A DNA stretch of 25,164 nucleotides from a virus: positions 1 to 25,164 of the IMG/VR virus record IMGVR_UViG_3300038428_000593; one strand, given 5' to 3'. The position numbers and the translations under genes were made by a program. This document shows, one piece after another, positions 1 to 7,078 of this stretch (positions are counted from its first letter, which is position 1; each line of letters opens with the position of its first letter). The notes under the pieces are model-generated. The model was not told the DNA's origin. It did no database searches and saw nothing but the letters and a program-made list of their open reading frames with translations.

Positions 1-194
1 TTCCCAAGCTGCTACGTGGAAGGCCCCACACCCCTAAAAAAATAATTCTTATGGCAAGGGCGGCACGGTTGTAGAGTAAAATGTACCAGGCGCGATGCAT
101 CTATGTAATTTCTACACCAATTATATACATACCCACCCACTCTTCTCCAGTGCTTGCCTCTAGAAAATTTTTCTACACACGTGGACGGGACCCC

Positions 195-224
195 TTGACA
201 ACGGTAGCAGATCTATGGTATAAT
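195..224 (+). promoter_or_regulatory. sigma70-type promoter, extended -10, for the HNH endonuclease gene
   Basis: The -35 box is TTGACA (195-200), followed by an 18-bp spacer and TATAAT (219-224) preceded by TGG, an extended -10. An A/T-rich tract with ACACAC (164-180) lies upstream and recurs in front of the promoter at 10055. Transcription should start near 231, only one or two bases before the ATG at 233, so the mRNA would be leaderless or nearly so. Bases 1-194 contain no gene or other element I can support. Confidence 0.8.
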
Positions 225-232
225 ATTTTATT

Positions 233-1210
233 ATGAAAACGCACTGTAAAAATGGTCACCCTAGAATACCTGAAAACCTGGCAGCCAGCGGAGAGTGTAA
301 AATTTGCAGGAAAGTCCGTGCCTCCAGCCATTCGCGCAAAGCTTACAACCAGGCTTATAATGCCCGACCAGAGCGAATAGCCAAGTCACAAGCTCGCAAT
401 GCGTCTCCTGAGGAAAAAGCCAAGGCTAAGGATAGGTATAAAGCGCAGCATCCACATGTACCCAAGACTCATTGCAAACGAGGACACCCCCGAATCCCAG
501 AGAATCTTTCGAAGAACGGTGGGTGTAAAATTTGCACTAGTGAACGTGGGCATCAACGCTATGTTGCCCAACAAGCAATCCTAGGTCGCCCCGTGCTTAC
601 CCGGGAAGAATACAAAGAAGTGCAGAGAGCCAGAAGGAAGACCCAGTGCATCAATGGGCATCCATACACACCTGATACCCGCAGGAAGAACCGCGGCTGC
701 ATCGTGTGCAATCGAGAGCAGGAACGAGCAAGGAGAGCCAAGAAAGCTATGCCAAAAGTGCCCAAGACCCATTGCCTTCAGGGGCATCCCAGAACGCCAG
801 AGAATACCCTCAACAACGGTAGTTGCAGAGTATGCCGAAGGCTTGCCGAGAAACGCAGAGACCAAGCCCGGTCTGCCCTCAGCAAAGCTAGGAAAGCAGA
901 GCTTGCCAAGGTATGGATCAATTCCAGCACGGGGAACCCTGTGTCTACTTCCAGAAAACTGGATCTGCGCGCCCATGGATGGACTCAGCAAATGTATGAG
1001 ACAACACTGTTTGAACAGGGTAACGTTTGTGCTTCCTGCAGACTGCCTTTCACCAAAGAGAATCCGCCCTGTGCTGATCATCGTCACTCTAAGCCGCCAG
1101 AGCCTCGCGGAGTATTACACGCCAAATGCAACTCCCTTATAGGCTTTGCCAAAGAAGATCCCGCGGTCTGCAGAGCTGCTGCTGAGTACTTGGAAGCCTG
1201 GACCGTGTAA
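233..1210 (+). CDS. HNH homing endonuclease, endonuclease VII fold, with four N-terminal zinc-finger repeats
   Basis: 325 aa, probably a free-standing homing endonuclease. The C-terminal 80 residues match the recombination endonuclease VII family: a CASC pair (C266, C269), the ADHRH motif (D282, H283, H285), RG (292-293) and KCN (C299, N300). The family normally has Cys at the third zinc ligand position; here it is His (H296), which could still bind zinc. Before it lie four copies of a C-x3-H-P-x12-C-x2-C module (Cys at about 5/22/25, 81/98/101, 139/156/159, 181/198/201) with the core GHPRxPEN, separated by basic linkers; these are probably DNA-binding fingers. The same module sits at the C-terminus of the GIY-YIG protein at 20241. 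No Shine-Dalgarno sequence precedes the ATG, and the promoter implies a leaderless message. Family assignment is firm; the homing role is inferred. Confidence 0.85.
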   Translation: MKTHCKNGHPRIPENLAASGECKICRKVRASSHSRKAYNQAYNARPERIAKSQARNASPEEKAKAKDRYKAQHPHVPKTHCKRGHPRIPENLSKNGGCKICTSERGHQRYVAQQAILGRPVLTREEYKEVQRARRKTQCINGHPYTPDTRRKNRGCIVCNREQERARRAKKAMPKVPKTHCLQGHPRTPENTLNNGSCRVCRRLAEKRRDQARSALSKARKAELAKVWINSSTGNPVSTSRKLDLRAHGWTQQMYETTLFEQGNVCASCRLPFTKENPPCADHRHSKPPEPRGVLHAKCNSLIGFAKEDPAVCRAAAEYLEAWTV

Positions 1211-1323
1211 AATTTTCCGCTATGCGTGGGCGGGCCAAGGAACACCAAGGGGCACCCCTAGGCATGCGCCGGACTGCAGCGGTAATAATTACACACCCCA
1301 CGAAGTGCAGAAACAACACCCCC

Positions 1324-1352
1324 TTGCGCCAAGGAGTTCTTTGTGGTATAAT
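1324..1352 (+). promoter_or_regulatory. sigma70-type promoter, extended -10, for the 1475-2556 operon
   Basis: TTGCGC (1324-1329), a 17-bp spacer and TATAAT (1347-1352), with TGG directly before the -10. The predicted start is G1359, seven bases after the -10 box, which is also the first base of the tRNA-shaped structure at 1359-1434. The stretch 1211-1323 between the endonuclease gene and this promoter holds short inverted repeats but no gene I can support. Confidence 0.75.
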
Positions 1353-1358
1353 GTTTCT

Positions 1359-1434
1359 GGGTACGACACCGGGAAGGACCGGCAGTGGCTTGTGACGCCA
1401 TGTGAATGGGGAGCGTTACCCCGCGTACCCTCCA
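1359..1434 (+). tRNA. tRNA-like cloverleaf with anticodon GTG (His-like), non-canonical D and T arms
   Basis: The acceptor stem is GGGTACG/CGTACCC (1359-1365 with 1424-1430, 7 bp), followed by T1431 and an encoded CCA (1432-1434). The D arm is CCGG/CCGG with a 6-base loop containing GG. The anticodon arm has 5 bp (GTGGC/GCCAT, one G-U) and the 7-base loop TTGTGAC, giving anticodon GTG with U33 and A37. The variable loop is 5 bases. The T arm is TGGGG/CCCCG with 7-base loop AGCGTTA. Stem lengths fit a tRNA, but U8, U54, U55 and A58 are not conserved, and the T loop has A54 and U58 instead. A true tRNA-His normally carries an extra G-1 and C73; this has neither. It may be a divergent tRNA or a tRNA mimic in the operon leader. 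A second hairpin (CCGAG/CTCGG) follows before the gene at 1475. Confidence 0.5.
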
Positions 1435-1474
1435 TCAAACCCACCGAGGGGAACTCGGATGACAAGGAGCAACA

Positions 1475-1852
1475 ATGACAACGCTTTTACAAGTCTTGGC
1501 TGAAAATAAACACCTAGAAAGCAGTGATCCACTTGCATTTTCTCAACACTTCGGAAACTGCACACTCGACTCCATCACCTTGACTGATACGGACCTTGCT
1601 TGCCTAGCAGCGCACGCACAGCAAGGAATTGAAGACCTAAAACATACTGAAGTAAGCTACACTAAAAACATGAAGCGTGCTCTCTCACTTATGCGAGAAG
1701 CGGCAGACTTGATGTTGCGTGAGCGTACTCTTCATAAAGCACGAGTAGCTGCATGGACTTCAAAAGATCCCAGTCCCGCTGATCTGACTCAGGACCCCAA
1801 GAAATCTAATGTACCTATCAGCAAGGAAGGACTCATCACTCAAAGGAGCTGA
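1475..1852 (+). CDS. hypothetical protein, first gene of a small early operon
   Basis: 125 aa, not recognised. It is mostly helical, with an acidic N-terminal half and a central segment (about residues 55-90) rich in Lys, Arg and Glu. No cysteine cluster, membrane segment or known motif was seen. The ATG follows AAGGAG at 1464-1469 with good spacing. It is first of four tightly packed genes (1475-2556) behind the promoter at 1324 and a structured leader, and ends just before the Shine-Dalgarno of the next gene. A role in early host takeover would fit the position, but that is a guess. Confidence 0.7.
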   Translation: MTTLLQVLAENKHLESSDPLAFSQHFGNCTLDSITLTDTDLACLAAHAQQGIEDLKHTEVSYTKNMKRALSLMREAADLMLRERTLHKARVAAWTSKDPSPADLTQDPKKSNVPISKEGLITQRS

Positions 1853-1853
1853 A

Positions 1854-2108
1854 ATGAAATTACCAGGAGACCCTGGCTACAATCCGAAATGCTACATTGG
1901 AGAAGCAGGCTGTGACTGCGTTCATGGCGTGCTCAAATTTCCTAAATCACTCACCTTCGTGCAGGAATTGGAAACACTGCTCAACAAGCACGGCTGGGAC
2001 AGCACATTGGGTATTCCCGATTATATCCTGGCCAAATCTCTGGATCGAACACTGATGAACATGCTGGAAACCCAGAACGAAGTCAAAGCGCACGAGAGGG
2101 GAATATGA
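1854..2108 (+). CDS. hypothetical small protein with Cys-x4-Cys-x-Cys cluster
   Basis: 84 aa, starting with MKLPGDPGYN. I chose ATG 1854 because AAAGGAG lies just upstream (1840-1846); an in-frame ATG at 1809 lies inside the preceding gene and has no ribosome site. A short N-terminal cysteine cluster (C-Y-I-G-E-A-G-C-D-C) is followed by a helical region. It overlaps the next gene by four bases (ATGA), which suggests translational coupling. No family was recognised. Confidence 0.75.
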   Translation: MKLPGDPGYNPKCYIGEAGCDCVHGVLKFPKSLTFVQELETLLNKHGWDSTLGIPDYILAKSLDRTLMNMLETQNEVKAHERGI

Positions 2109-2299
2109 AGATTTTGATCCTGCACGACAATGTGAATGAGAATGAGCTGGTGGTCTTGGACGCCGAGGATTTCTCTATGGTGTTTCCCATGCTCGCTGGA
2201 TCTGCTGTGAGGATGAAGAGCGGTGGGTCAGATGCGAAGCTCGTCCAAGAAACCCCGGCTGAAGTTCTGAGACTACTCAAGGAGGCACTAGGACAATGA
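2105..2299 (+). CDS. hypothetical small protein
   Basis: 64 aa, acidic N-terminal half, no recognised motif. The ATG overlaps the previous stop (ATGA) and GAGGGGA lies just upstream. The 3' end overlaps the next gene in the same way. Codon use and tight packing support it as a real gene; no function can be given. Confidence 0.7.
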   Translation: MKILILHDNVNENELVVLDAEDFSMVFPMLAGSAVRMKSGGSDAKLVQETPAEVLRLLKEALGQ

Positions 2300-2556
2300 A
2301 ATACCTGGAAGACAGCGCAACTGAAGCTGTAGACGAAGCTTACCGTGCCCGCGCAAAGTGGGGCCTCAAATTCGATGCAGCCAACACATTGAACGATTGG
2401 ATCACCTATACCGTTAGCTACATGAGCCGTGCATCTCGCATGGACAACACCCGGGAACAGGTGATTGAAGATCTCAGAAAGGCTGCAGGCTTGGCGCTGA
2501 ATGCCTTGAACGCAGCTGAGAACGACAAGCTCGCCCCACGGCATTACGATCTGTAG
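2296..2556 (+). CDS. conserved-type phage hypothetical protein (KWG...APRHYD pattern)
   Basis: 86 aa, all helical. It carries the pattern RARAKWG (about 18-24), a central NDW-x-TYTVSYMSRA stretch and a C-terminal APRHYDL tail. From memory this arrangement recurs in uncharacterised phage proteins, but I do not know its activity. AAGGAGG lies upstream and the ATG overlaps the previous stop (ATGA). It is the last gene before the bidirectional terminator. Confidence 0.75.
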   Translation: MKYLEDSATEAVDEAYRARAKWGLKFDAANTLNDWITYTVSYMSRASRMDNTREQVIEDLRKAAGLALNALNAAENDKLAPRHYDL

Positions 2557-2560
2557 AGAC

Positions 2561-2616
2561 AAAAAAAAAGCCCCAGAAGAGCCGACCTTGTTGGTCAGTT
2601 CCTCTGGGGCTTTTTT
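2561..2616. terminator. bidirectional rho-independent terminator
   Basis: A run of A (2561-2569) leads into GCCCCAGA (2570-2577), which pairs with TCTGGGGC (2603-2610), followed by TTTTTT (2611-2616). An inner stem GACC/GGTC (2584-2587 with 2593-2596) closes the tip. The A and T tracts make it work on both strands, as expected between the rightward operon ending at 2556 and the leftward operon ending at 2685. Confidence 0.9.
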
Positions 2617-2684
2617 GCGTTTACTGCGGGTAGCGTAGTGAACATGGGGGAGCTTTGATCTGCTCCACGTAAGTGACGTGCAAT

Positions 2685-2984
2685 TCATTCCCATCGGGGG
2701 GATGGCCTGAGCACTGTGGCGAATCCCAGCTGTTGAGCTGTGATCGCGGTGTCGATCAAGGTGCGAACCTCAATTACGTTGAACTGCTGAGGCACGCCAG
2801 ACAGAAGCTTGCTGTTCATCTCGACCGGGGTTTCAGACTTCTTGTAGTGAGCCGCAGGCTGAGTCTTACGATTTTCCAGGGCGTACAGATAGGCCCTGAC
2901 ATCCTCAGCGAGTTTGTTGTACTTCACCTGCAGTAGTTTATACTTCTGCTGCAGGGACAGCTTTTTCACTTTCGTTTTCTTCAT
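2685..2984 (-). CDS. hypothetical protein with basic coiled-coil N-terminus
   Basis: 99 aa. The first 40 residues are Lys/Gln/Leu-rich and likely form a coiled coil; the rest has no recognised motif. GGAGA lies upstream and the ATG overlaps the previous gene's TGA (ATGA). It is the last confident gene of the leftward operon, about 70 bases from the terminator. Function unknown. Confidence 0.7.
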   Translation of the reverse strand: MKKTKVKKLSLQQKYKLLQVKYNKLAEDVRAYLYALENRKTQPAAHYKKSETPVEMNSKLLSGVPQQFNVIEVRTLIDTAITAQQLGFATVLRPSPRWE

Positions 2985-3163
2985 TTCTGAGTCTCCTTGT
3001 TGTATTTCACGATGGTGTATTTCCAGCCGACGCTTTCATCTTCGAAGCGCTTGGCGGCTGCTTGCGCAATTGTTTTGTTGCAATGCACGCCAGCAAAGAA
3101 GGCTAATTCCCAATCTCTGGTTCCGACTTTGCGTTTGTACAGTAGCCAGATCTGTTTGACCAT
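2981..3163 (-). CDS. hypothetical small protein
   Basis: 60 aa, basic, with a compact pattern (WLLYKRKVG, AKRFEDESVGWKY) suggestive of a small mixed alpha/beta fold. An AAGGAG ribosome site lies in the end of the preceding gene, whose stop overlaps this start (TAATG). Function unknown. Confidence 0.75.
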   Translation of the reverse strand: MVKQIWLLYKRKVGTRDWELAFFAGVHCNKTIAQAAAKRFEDESVGWKYTIVKYNKETQK

Positions 3164-3258
3164 TATTTCTCCTTGTGTCGTTTGTGTCTATCTCGTTCCC
3201 CTTGGATAAGCACTGCGATGACAATGATCCCACACAGTGCCAGGATTGCATCACTCAT
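3163..3258 (-). CDS. 31-aa single-span membrane peptide
   Basis: Only 31 aa: a short N-terminus, a hydrophobic segment of about 16 residues (ILALCGIIVIAVLI) and a very basic tail (ERDRHKRHKEK). That predicts one membrane helix with the tail inside the cell. The start overlaps the upstream stop (ATGA) and its own stop overlaps the next start (TAATG), so it fills the gap exactly. This precise coupling is the main evidence that it is real. Function unknown. Confidence 0.7.
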   Translation of the reverse strand: MSDAILALCGIIVIAVLIQGERDRHKRHKEK

Positions 3259-3734
3259 CCTAAGAATTCCCTCACTTTCAGGGCTGCGTTCTCGTATGAG
3301 CTGGCTTTGCCCGAGAAGTAGTAAGAACTATTCTCACGATCTTTTGCAGTTACATTGCAACCTGAGTTGTACAGTTGGTTTACCTGTTCCTCTTCCTTCT
3401 CGGCGCGCTTGTGATTCTCTCTCTGACGCCGGGTGAAGTAGGCCACGAGACGATCAATATTCTCTGCGTAGCTCTTCACCAATTTCTCTCGCTCGGATTT
3501 GAGGTCTTCTAGATTTGCTAAGCACTTGTCCACGCGAGCGTTCAGCTCCGCAATTTCCTGCTTCTTACACTCAGCAGCCCTGGATGCTGGACTGCTGTAC
3601 TCCACACGATACAGAAGGTTTTCCCAGGATTGTTCTCGTAGGGCAACCCTAGGGCTTCCCTGACAACCAACCATTGCCAGCAAGTGAGATTGTTTCCTGT
3701 ATACTCCATCCCCTTGGGTTGTTGCAGGAGCCAT
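3255..3734 (-). CDS. hypothetical coiled-coil protein; start uncertain
   Basis: The open frame runs 159 codons from ATG 3734, but the region before about 3600 overlaps the neighbouring gene (ends 3542) heavily, and no ribosome site precedes ATG 3734 or ATG 3674. GTG 3605 is another candidate, also with a weak site. The supported part is a long Glu/Lys-rich coiled coil (AECKKQEIAELNARVDKCL onward, about residues 55-120), then a Tyr/Ser-rich tail. The stop overlaps the membrane peptide start (ATGA). Function unknown. Confidence 0.6.
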   Translation of the reverse strand: MAPATTQGDGVYRKQSHLLAMVGCQGSPRVALREQSWENLLYRVEYSSPASRAAECKKQEIAELNARVDKCLANLEDLKSEREKLVKSYAENIDRLVAYFTRRQRENHKRAEKEEEQVNQLYNSGCNVTAKDRENSSYYFSGKASSYENAALKVREFLG

Positions 3735-3946
3735 TGAAGGCGCTCTCGCATAAAGATGTTTTCTTCACGAAGTTGATCTATCTGATGGTTGCGCCATGCA
3801 ATTGCGTTGGCTGCGATCACAGCAGTAGTGTTCAGATCCTCATCTTCCCATGCTCGATCAAGGCTCTTCTGCAATGTTCCTTTAGCTGCAGTGATTTTGT
3901 CCAGCATAAAAGCAATTACCTGTCTTACATCTTCTGCACTATACAT
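3542..3946 (-). CDS. hypothetical helical protein
   Basis: 134 aa. Residues 1-85 look helical (repeated AIAW, QIDQLREEN and ERLQWLLQQ heptad-like stretches); the C-terminal 50 residues are less regular. It overlaps the preceding gene by 8 bases, and a GGAGAAAGAG ribosome site lies in that gene's last codons. Its 3' part is shared in another frame with the next gene. No family recognised. Confidence 0.7.
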   Translation of the reverse strand: MYSAEDVRQVIAFMLDKITAAKGTLQKSLDRAWEDEDLNTTAVIAANAIAWRNHQIDQLREENIFMRERLQWLLQQPKGMEYTGNNLTCWQWLVVREALGLPYENNPGKTFCIVWSTAVQHPGLLSVRSRKLRS

Positions 3947-4202
3947 TCTCTTTCTCCTTCTCCTTCGGTAGCCCCAGGCGTCCCATGATCTGCTGTGCTT
4001 CTAGAACTTCTTCCTCGCGCTTCTTGGCACATTTTTCGCAAGGCACATCGTTGATGACGACTGTCTTCCGAGTTGAGTCATTCTGCGGATCTGACTGACA
4101 GACGTACTGACAACACTCGGGACAGTAGAGAATCCATCCGTTGGGAAACATCTTGTTGCTACTCGCAAGTGATTCGCGGATTACACCCTTCGGTTTTTCC
4201 AT
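3939..4202 (-). CDS. small four-cysteine zinc-ribbon protein
   Basis: 87 aa from ATG 4202, chosen because AGGAGG sits directly upstream; the open frame extends further but without a ribosome site. It has CPECC (about 29-33), a nearby Cys and CEKC (about 55-58), which together look like a zinc ribbon, followed by an acidic/basic helix. It overlaps the upstream gene by 44 bases in another frame, longer than usual here. Function unknown. Confidence 0.7.
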   Translation of the reverse strand: MEKPKGVIRESLASSNKMFPNGWILYCPECCQYVCQSDPQNDSTRKTVVINDVPCEKCAKKREEEVLEAQQIMGRLGLPKEKEKENV

Positions 4203-4344
4203 GGTCCTCCTGGTAGTTCTCAAGTTCCTGGCGTTGCTGTGTGGGTGTGAGGTCTTCATAGAAGTCCATACCTGTGCGCTCGGCATACGCTGCGGCAGTA
4301 TCAAATACGAGTACCAAATCTTGCTCAAGAATGCTGTCTGACAT
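4159..4344 (-). CDS. hypothetical acidic small protein
   Basis: 61 aa, acidic, no recognised motif. The ATG follows AGGGGATCA and overlaps the end of the RNase H gene by 20 bases. Its end overlaps the zinc-ribbon gene by 44 bases, so one of these two boundaries could be wrong. Function unknown. Confidence 0.6.
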   Translation of the reverse strand: MSDSILEQDLVLVFDTAAAYAERTGMDFYEDLTPTQQRQELENYQEDHGKTEGCNPRITCE

Positions 4345-4756
4345 TGATCCCCTGCTTTCTTAATTCGTCGTTGCACAAAAAATCTACCAACTCGTTGCCT
4401 GTATTACCGGAATGACCACGTACCCAGTGCAACATGTGGCCACCTCGGATCATCAAGGCTTGTGCAAGGTCTCGGAAGGGTCGTAGCTCTTCATGCTTGA
4501 CCTTCCATTCTCCAGACACAAGTCTGACAACCAGTTGGCTATCACAGTTTATGTCCAGCTTAGTGATGGAATTCTGTGCGGACCATTTGAGCAAGTCAAG
4601 CAGTCCTTGAAATTCCGCGTAATTGTTGGTATATAGCTCAGGACCTAGGTAACGAGAGGACGCTTGAAACACAGCATCCCCATCGTAGATAGCATAGGCA
4701 CATGAGGTTTGGCCTGGGTTTGAGACCTTGCAGGCCCCGTCGCAGTAAGCGTGCAT
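4325..4756 (-). CDS. rnhA: RNase HI
   Basis: 143 aa, close to the usual RNase HI length. It should cleave the RNA strand of RNA-DNA hybrids, removing primers during phage replication. The catalytic pattern is visible: Asp in AYCDGACK, Glu in NNYAEFQG, Asp in INCDSQLVV, and a C-terminal WVRGHSGNTGNELVD block with the conserved His and last Asp. I prefer ATG 4756, one base after the upstream stop (TGATATG), with GGGAAG about 11 bases before; ATG 4774, adding six residues and overlapping the upstream gene, is possible. It lies beside the MazG-like and reductase genes in the leftward replication operon. Confidence 0.9.
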   Translation of the reverse strand: MHAYCDGACKVSNPGQTSCAYAIYDGDAVFQASSRYLGPELYTNNYAEFQGLLDLLKWSAQNSITKLDINCDSQLVVRLVSGEWKVKHEELRPFRDLAQALMIRGGHMLHWVRGHSGNTGNELVDFLCNDELRKQGINVRQHS

Positions 4757-4757
4757 A

Positions 4758-5153
4758 TCAGTATTTCTTCCCATTAACACCGCAACGGGCTGCATGTGTA
4801 TGATCCTCTCTTTTTCGGTTATACTCTAATTTTTCAATCAGAGCACCTCCAAGGTCAAGGCCGTATTCACCCGCATAATCAAATACTCTGATTAGCAAAT
4901 CTGCTAACTCTACCTCTACCATACGACGATGAGGAAGTTTATCATCCATCAAATTTTTACGATGACCTTCCATCGCCTCGCTGATTTCAGAGACCATAAG
5001 CATGAAACGCTCACCATGGTTATGGAATATGCGCTCTCCTGTAACTGGATCATGATACCACTTGTCTGCCTCATGACGGCATAGGTCGCTTAACTCCTTG
5101 ATAACCCTACTAGTATAGTCTTCTGGAACTACAAAATCACCATTAAGATCCAC
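4758..5153 (-). CDS. MazG-like nucleotide pyrophosphohydrolase
   Basis: 131 aa, all-alpha NTP pyrophosphatase type, which hydrolyses (d)NTPs to monophosphate and pyrophosphate. The metal-binding pattern is visible: VSEISEAMEG (ExxE) and EVELADLLIRVFD (ExxxD), followed by YGLDLGGALIEKLEYN. The start is GTG 5153: AAGGAGG lies five bases upstream, whereas the ATG two bases earlier is out of frame and soon stops. It overlaps the reductase 3' end by 11 bases. In phages, MazG proteins tune nucleotide pools or (p)ppGpp, which fits its neighbours; the substrate is not known. Confidence 0.8.
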   Translation of the reverse strand: MDLNGDFVVPEDYTSRVIKELSDLCRHEADKWYHDPVTGERIFHNHGERFMLMVSEISEAMEGHRKNLMDDKLPHRRMVEVELADLLIRVFDYAGEYGLDLGGALIEKLEYNRKREDHTHAARCGVNGKKY

Positions 5154-6777
5154 ATGAACCTCCTTTTCCTGAAATCTCGCAAATATCTGCCTGCTCCACA
5201 AATGTTTCTCCCACATGCTTTACTGCGGTTGTCCACTTTACGGGGTTCAATGGTTGCCCTGAACGGGCTGCCTCAGGATAAGTAGTTAAGCCACGTAAGC
5301 TTGGCAGATACTTAATAAAAGCTTTGCCAAATTTTTGAACAGTGTCTGTACTGTTCAGCTCCGTGCCCCATTGCGGCAAGTTTATAGTACTTGAGATACC
5401 ATGATCAACATACTTTTGAACATGTGCTTGGAAGTTTAAACGTCTTTCAACGTCTTCGGCTAGCACATAGGCGTCTTCAACATCTTCCGGGTTTAATCCT
5501 CCTTCTTCTATGAGTCGCTTAGCGGTAGGATCAAGGACATACTGATAGTGCCACACACTGCCTTTAAGGTAACGTCTTTTGTACGCAGCACAGAATATAG
5601 GTTCAATTCCCGTGGAAGTTTCTCCAAGTATTCCTATGCTACCTGTGGGGGCAATAGCGCGTGTCTTTATTGGGTGTGATAAGTCCCATTGATTAGCATA
5701 GTGAGCGGAATGCTTTCCGCTTTCTGCATACACCTCCAAGTATTTATCCAGTTCAATATCTGGTCCATACCTTTTTCCGTTCAACAGAAGCCATTCGTGT
5801 ATACCCATCAGGCCTAATCCCAACCTACGGTTCTTAGTTCTGATCATATCTACCTTAGCATATGGTACATCGCTGTACACGGTTCCTGCCAAGAGGAACG
5901 CAGTGGCACACTCTACTACGGCCTTCATATTTTCCAAGTTACTTATACGTGCCAGATTAACTGATCCCAAATTACATACATCAGAGTCGTCTTCACTGGT
6001 TAATTCGCAGCATGCGTTACGAAGTGTCTCCTTCTTATTCTTTCCTAGGTCTATGCTAAATCCAGGCTCACTTGTCTTGAGCATTCTCTCTACAGCGGCC
6101 CAATATACCATGTTAGCCTGAGAGTTCTTTGGATGTTTATCATCAGCGAATGCAGCAAAGAATTCATCGTCTAATAAAACACTGATGTTAGTGCCGTCCA
6201 TCGTAGCCGGAAAATTAAAATCCTTAGACTTTAATTCTCTGACTTCTGGAATCCAATCCTTCATGTGGATGAATTTTTGTATATCCCCATGAGACCAGGA
6301 GAGTCCTGCCCACAGCGCCGAGCGACGAGATCCGCCCTGCATTACTCCTCTCCCAATCTCATTACCCATCTGCATAGCGGCCAACGGCCCCGTAGCATAC
6401 CCTCCGGTTTTTCTGATTATCTTACCTTCAGCTCTAACCGCAGAGTAATCTGTGCCTATTCCTGCACCGGTCATAAGTCCCATAGTAAGTTTCTGCATTA
6501 GCTCTGACCAGCCCTCTCTACTATCTACAGCTTTCAACAAGAGACAATTGTTCACCATATGAAAGGGTCGCCCCGTGGCATACAGATACCGCCCTCCGGG
6601 GATAAATTTCCGGTCAATGACATACTGCGTTGTCTGATCGACTAGGCTCTTAGGGGCATTCACTGCTTTGAACACTGTCTTAACCACTCGATGGGCAAGC
6701 TCTGCCCAAGTTTCGCCATCCTGGGCATACTTCTGACGTAGGACGGTCTCTGCAAACACTGACATCTTATCTTTCAC
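5143..6777 (-). CDS. nrdJ: ribonucleotide reductase, probably class II (adenosylcobalamin-dependent)
   Basis: 544 aa, makes deoxyribonucleotides for phage DNA. The reductase barrel motifs are clear: VNNCLL (C78), NACCEL (N254, C256, E258, the N-C-E catalytic trio) followed by CNLGSVNL (C268), TGAGIGTDYS, and APTGSIGILGETSTGIEPIF, typical of B12-dependent enzymes. The tail carries two cysteines (about 533 and 542, ending GGSCGS) that could be the re-reducing pair. No small-subunit (nrdB) or activase gene lies beside it, supporting class II. It lacks the long N-terminal ATP cone. The start is GTG 6777 with GAGGA upstream; ATG 6765 is the alternative. It overlaps the upstream gene by 11 bases. 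Class II rather than class I is my reading of the motifs. Confidence 0.88.
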   Translation of the reverse strand: MKDKMSVFAETVLRQKYAQDGETWAELAHRVVKTVFKAVNAPKSLVDQTTQYVIDRKFIPGGRYLYATGRPFHMVNNCLLLKAVDSREGWSELMQKLTMGLMTGAGIGTDYSAVRAEGKIIRKTGGYATGPLAAMQMGNEIGRGVMQGGSRRSALWAGLSWSHGDIQKFIHMKDWIPEVRELKSKDFNFPATMDGTNISVLLDDEFFAAFADDKHPKNSQANMVYWAAVERMLKTSEPGFSIDLGKNKKETLRNACCELTSEDDSDVCNLGSVNLARISNLENMKAVVECATAFLLAGTVYSDVPYAKVDMIRTKNRRLGLGLMGIHEWLLLNGKRYGPDIELDKYLEVYAESGKHSAHYANQWDLSHPIKTRAIAPTGSIGILGETSTGIEPIFCAAYKRRYLKGSVWHYQYVLDPTAKRLIEEGGLNPEDVEDAYVLAEDVERRLNFQAHVQKYVDHGISSTINLPQWGTELNSTDTVQKFGKAFIKYLPSLRGLTTYPEAARSGQPLNPVKWTTAVKHVGETFVEQADICEISGKGGSCGS

Positions 6778-6916
6778 TTACTTTTTCCTCTTCTTTTTTC
6801 TCAAAGTTTTTACTACAATCCATTTTATGCCAACGGTAAATACCACTTGTTACACCATTACATTCTTGGCATCGTGTTGGGTTGTCCATAGGTCTGCCAC
6901 CTTCCATGTCATTCAT
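6767..6916 (-). CDS. 49-aa zinc-finger-like protein
   Basis: 49 aa. It has CQEC (about 16-19), then His and Cys (WHKMDC), a possible Cys3-His zinc site, and ends in a Lys/Glu-rich tail. The start overlaps the upstream stop (ATGA) with GGAAGGAAGAG before it, and its end overlaps the reductase GTG start. That double overlap supports a genuine gene. Function unknown. Confidence 0.7.
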   Translation of the reverse strand: MNDMEGGRPMDNPTRCQECNGVTSGIYRWHKMDCSKNFEKKEEEKVSER

Positions 6917-7068
6917 TGTTCTTCTCTTCCTTCCTCGAAATCATGGAGGATATAAAACTCATGTTGAGCAGGACATTCATAAGCCTGCATTAAATTCTGC
7001 ATGAGGCCCCTAGGGAAAGCTTGTGCTGGACACCAGGGGCACGTTAAGTGAGTTGGTATTTTCTCCAT
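6913..7068 (-). CDS. 51-aa zinc-ribbon protein
   Basis: 51 aa from ATG 7068, chosen because AAGGAG lies six bases upstream; an ATG at 7101 lies inside the polymerase gene. The motif CPWC (about 10-13) followed by CPAQH (about 32-36) looks like a small zinc ribbon. It lies between the DNA polymerase and another small zinc protein and ends with an ATGA overlap. Function unknown. Confidence 0.75.
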   Translation of the reverse strand: MEKIPTHLTCPWCPAQAFPRGLMQNLMQAYECPAQHEFYILHDFEEGREEQ

Positions 7069-7078
7069 TAGATCTCCT

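Noticed and set aside
2083-2694. Leftward 203-codon frame starting with an ATGA overlap
   Set aside because: It runs through the bidirectional terminator and is antisense to two well-supported rightward genes.
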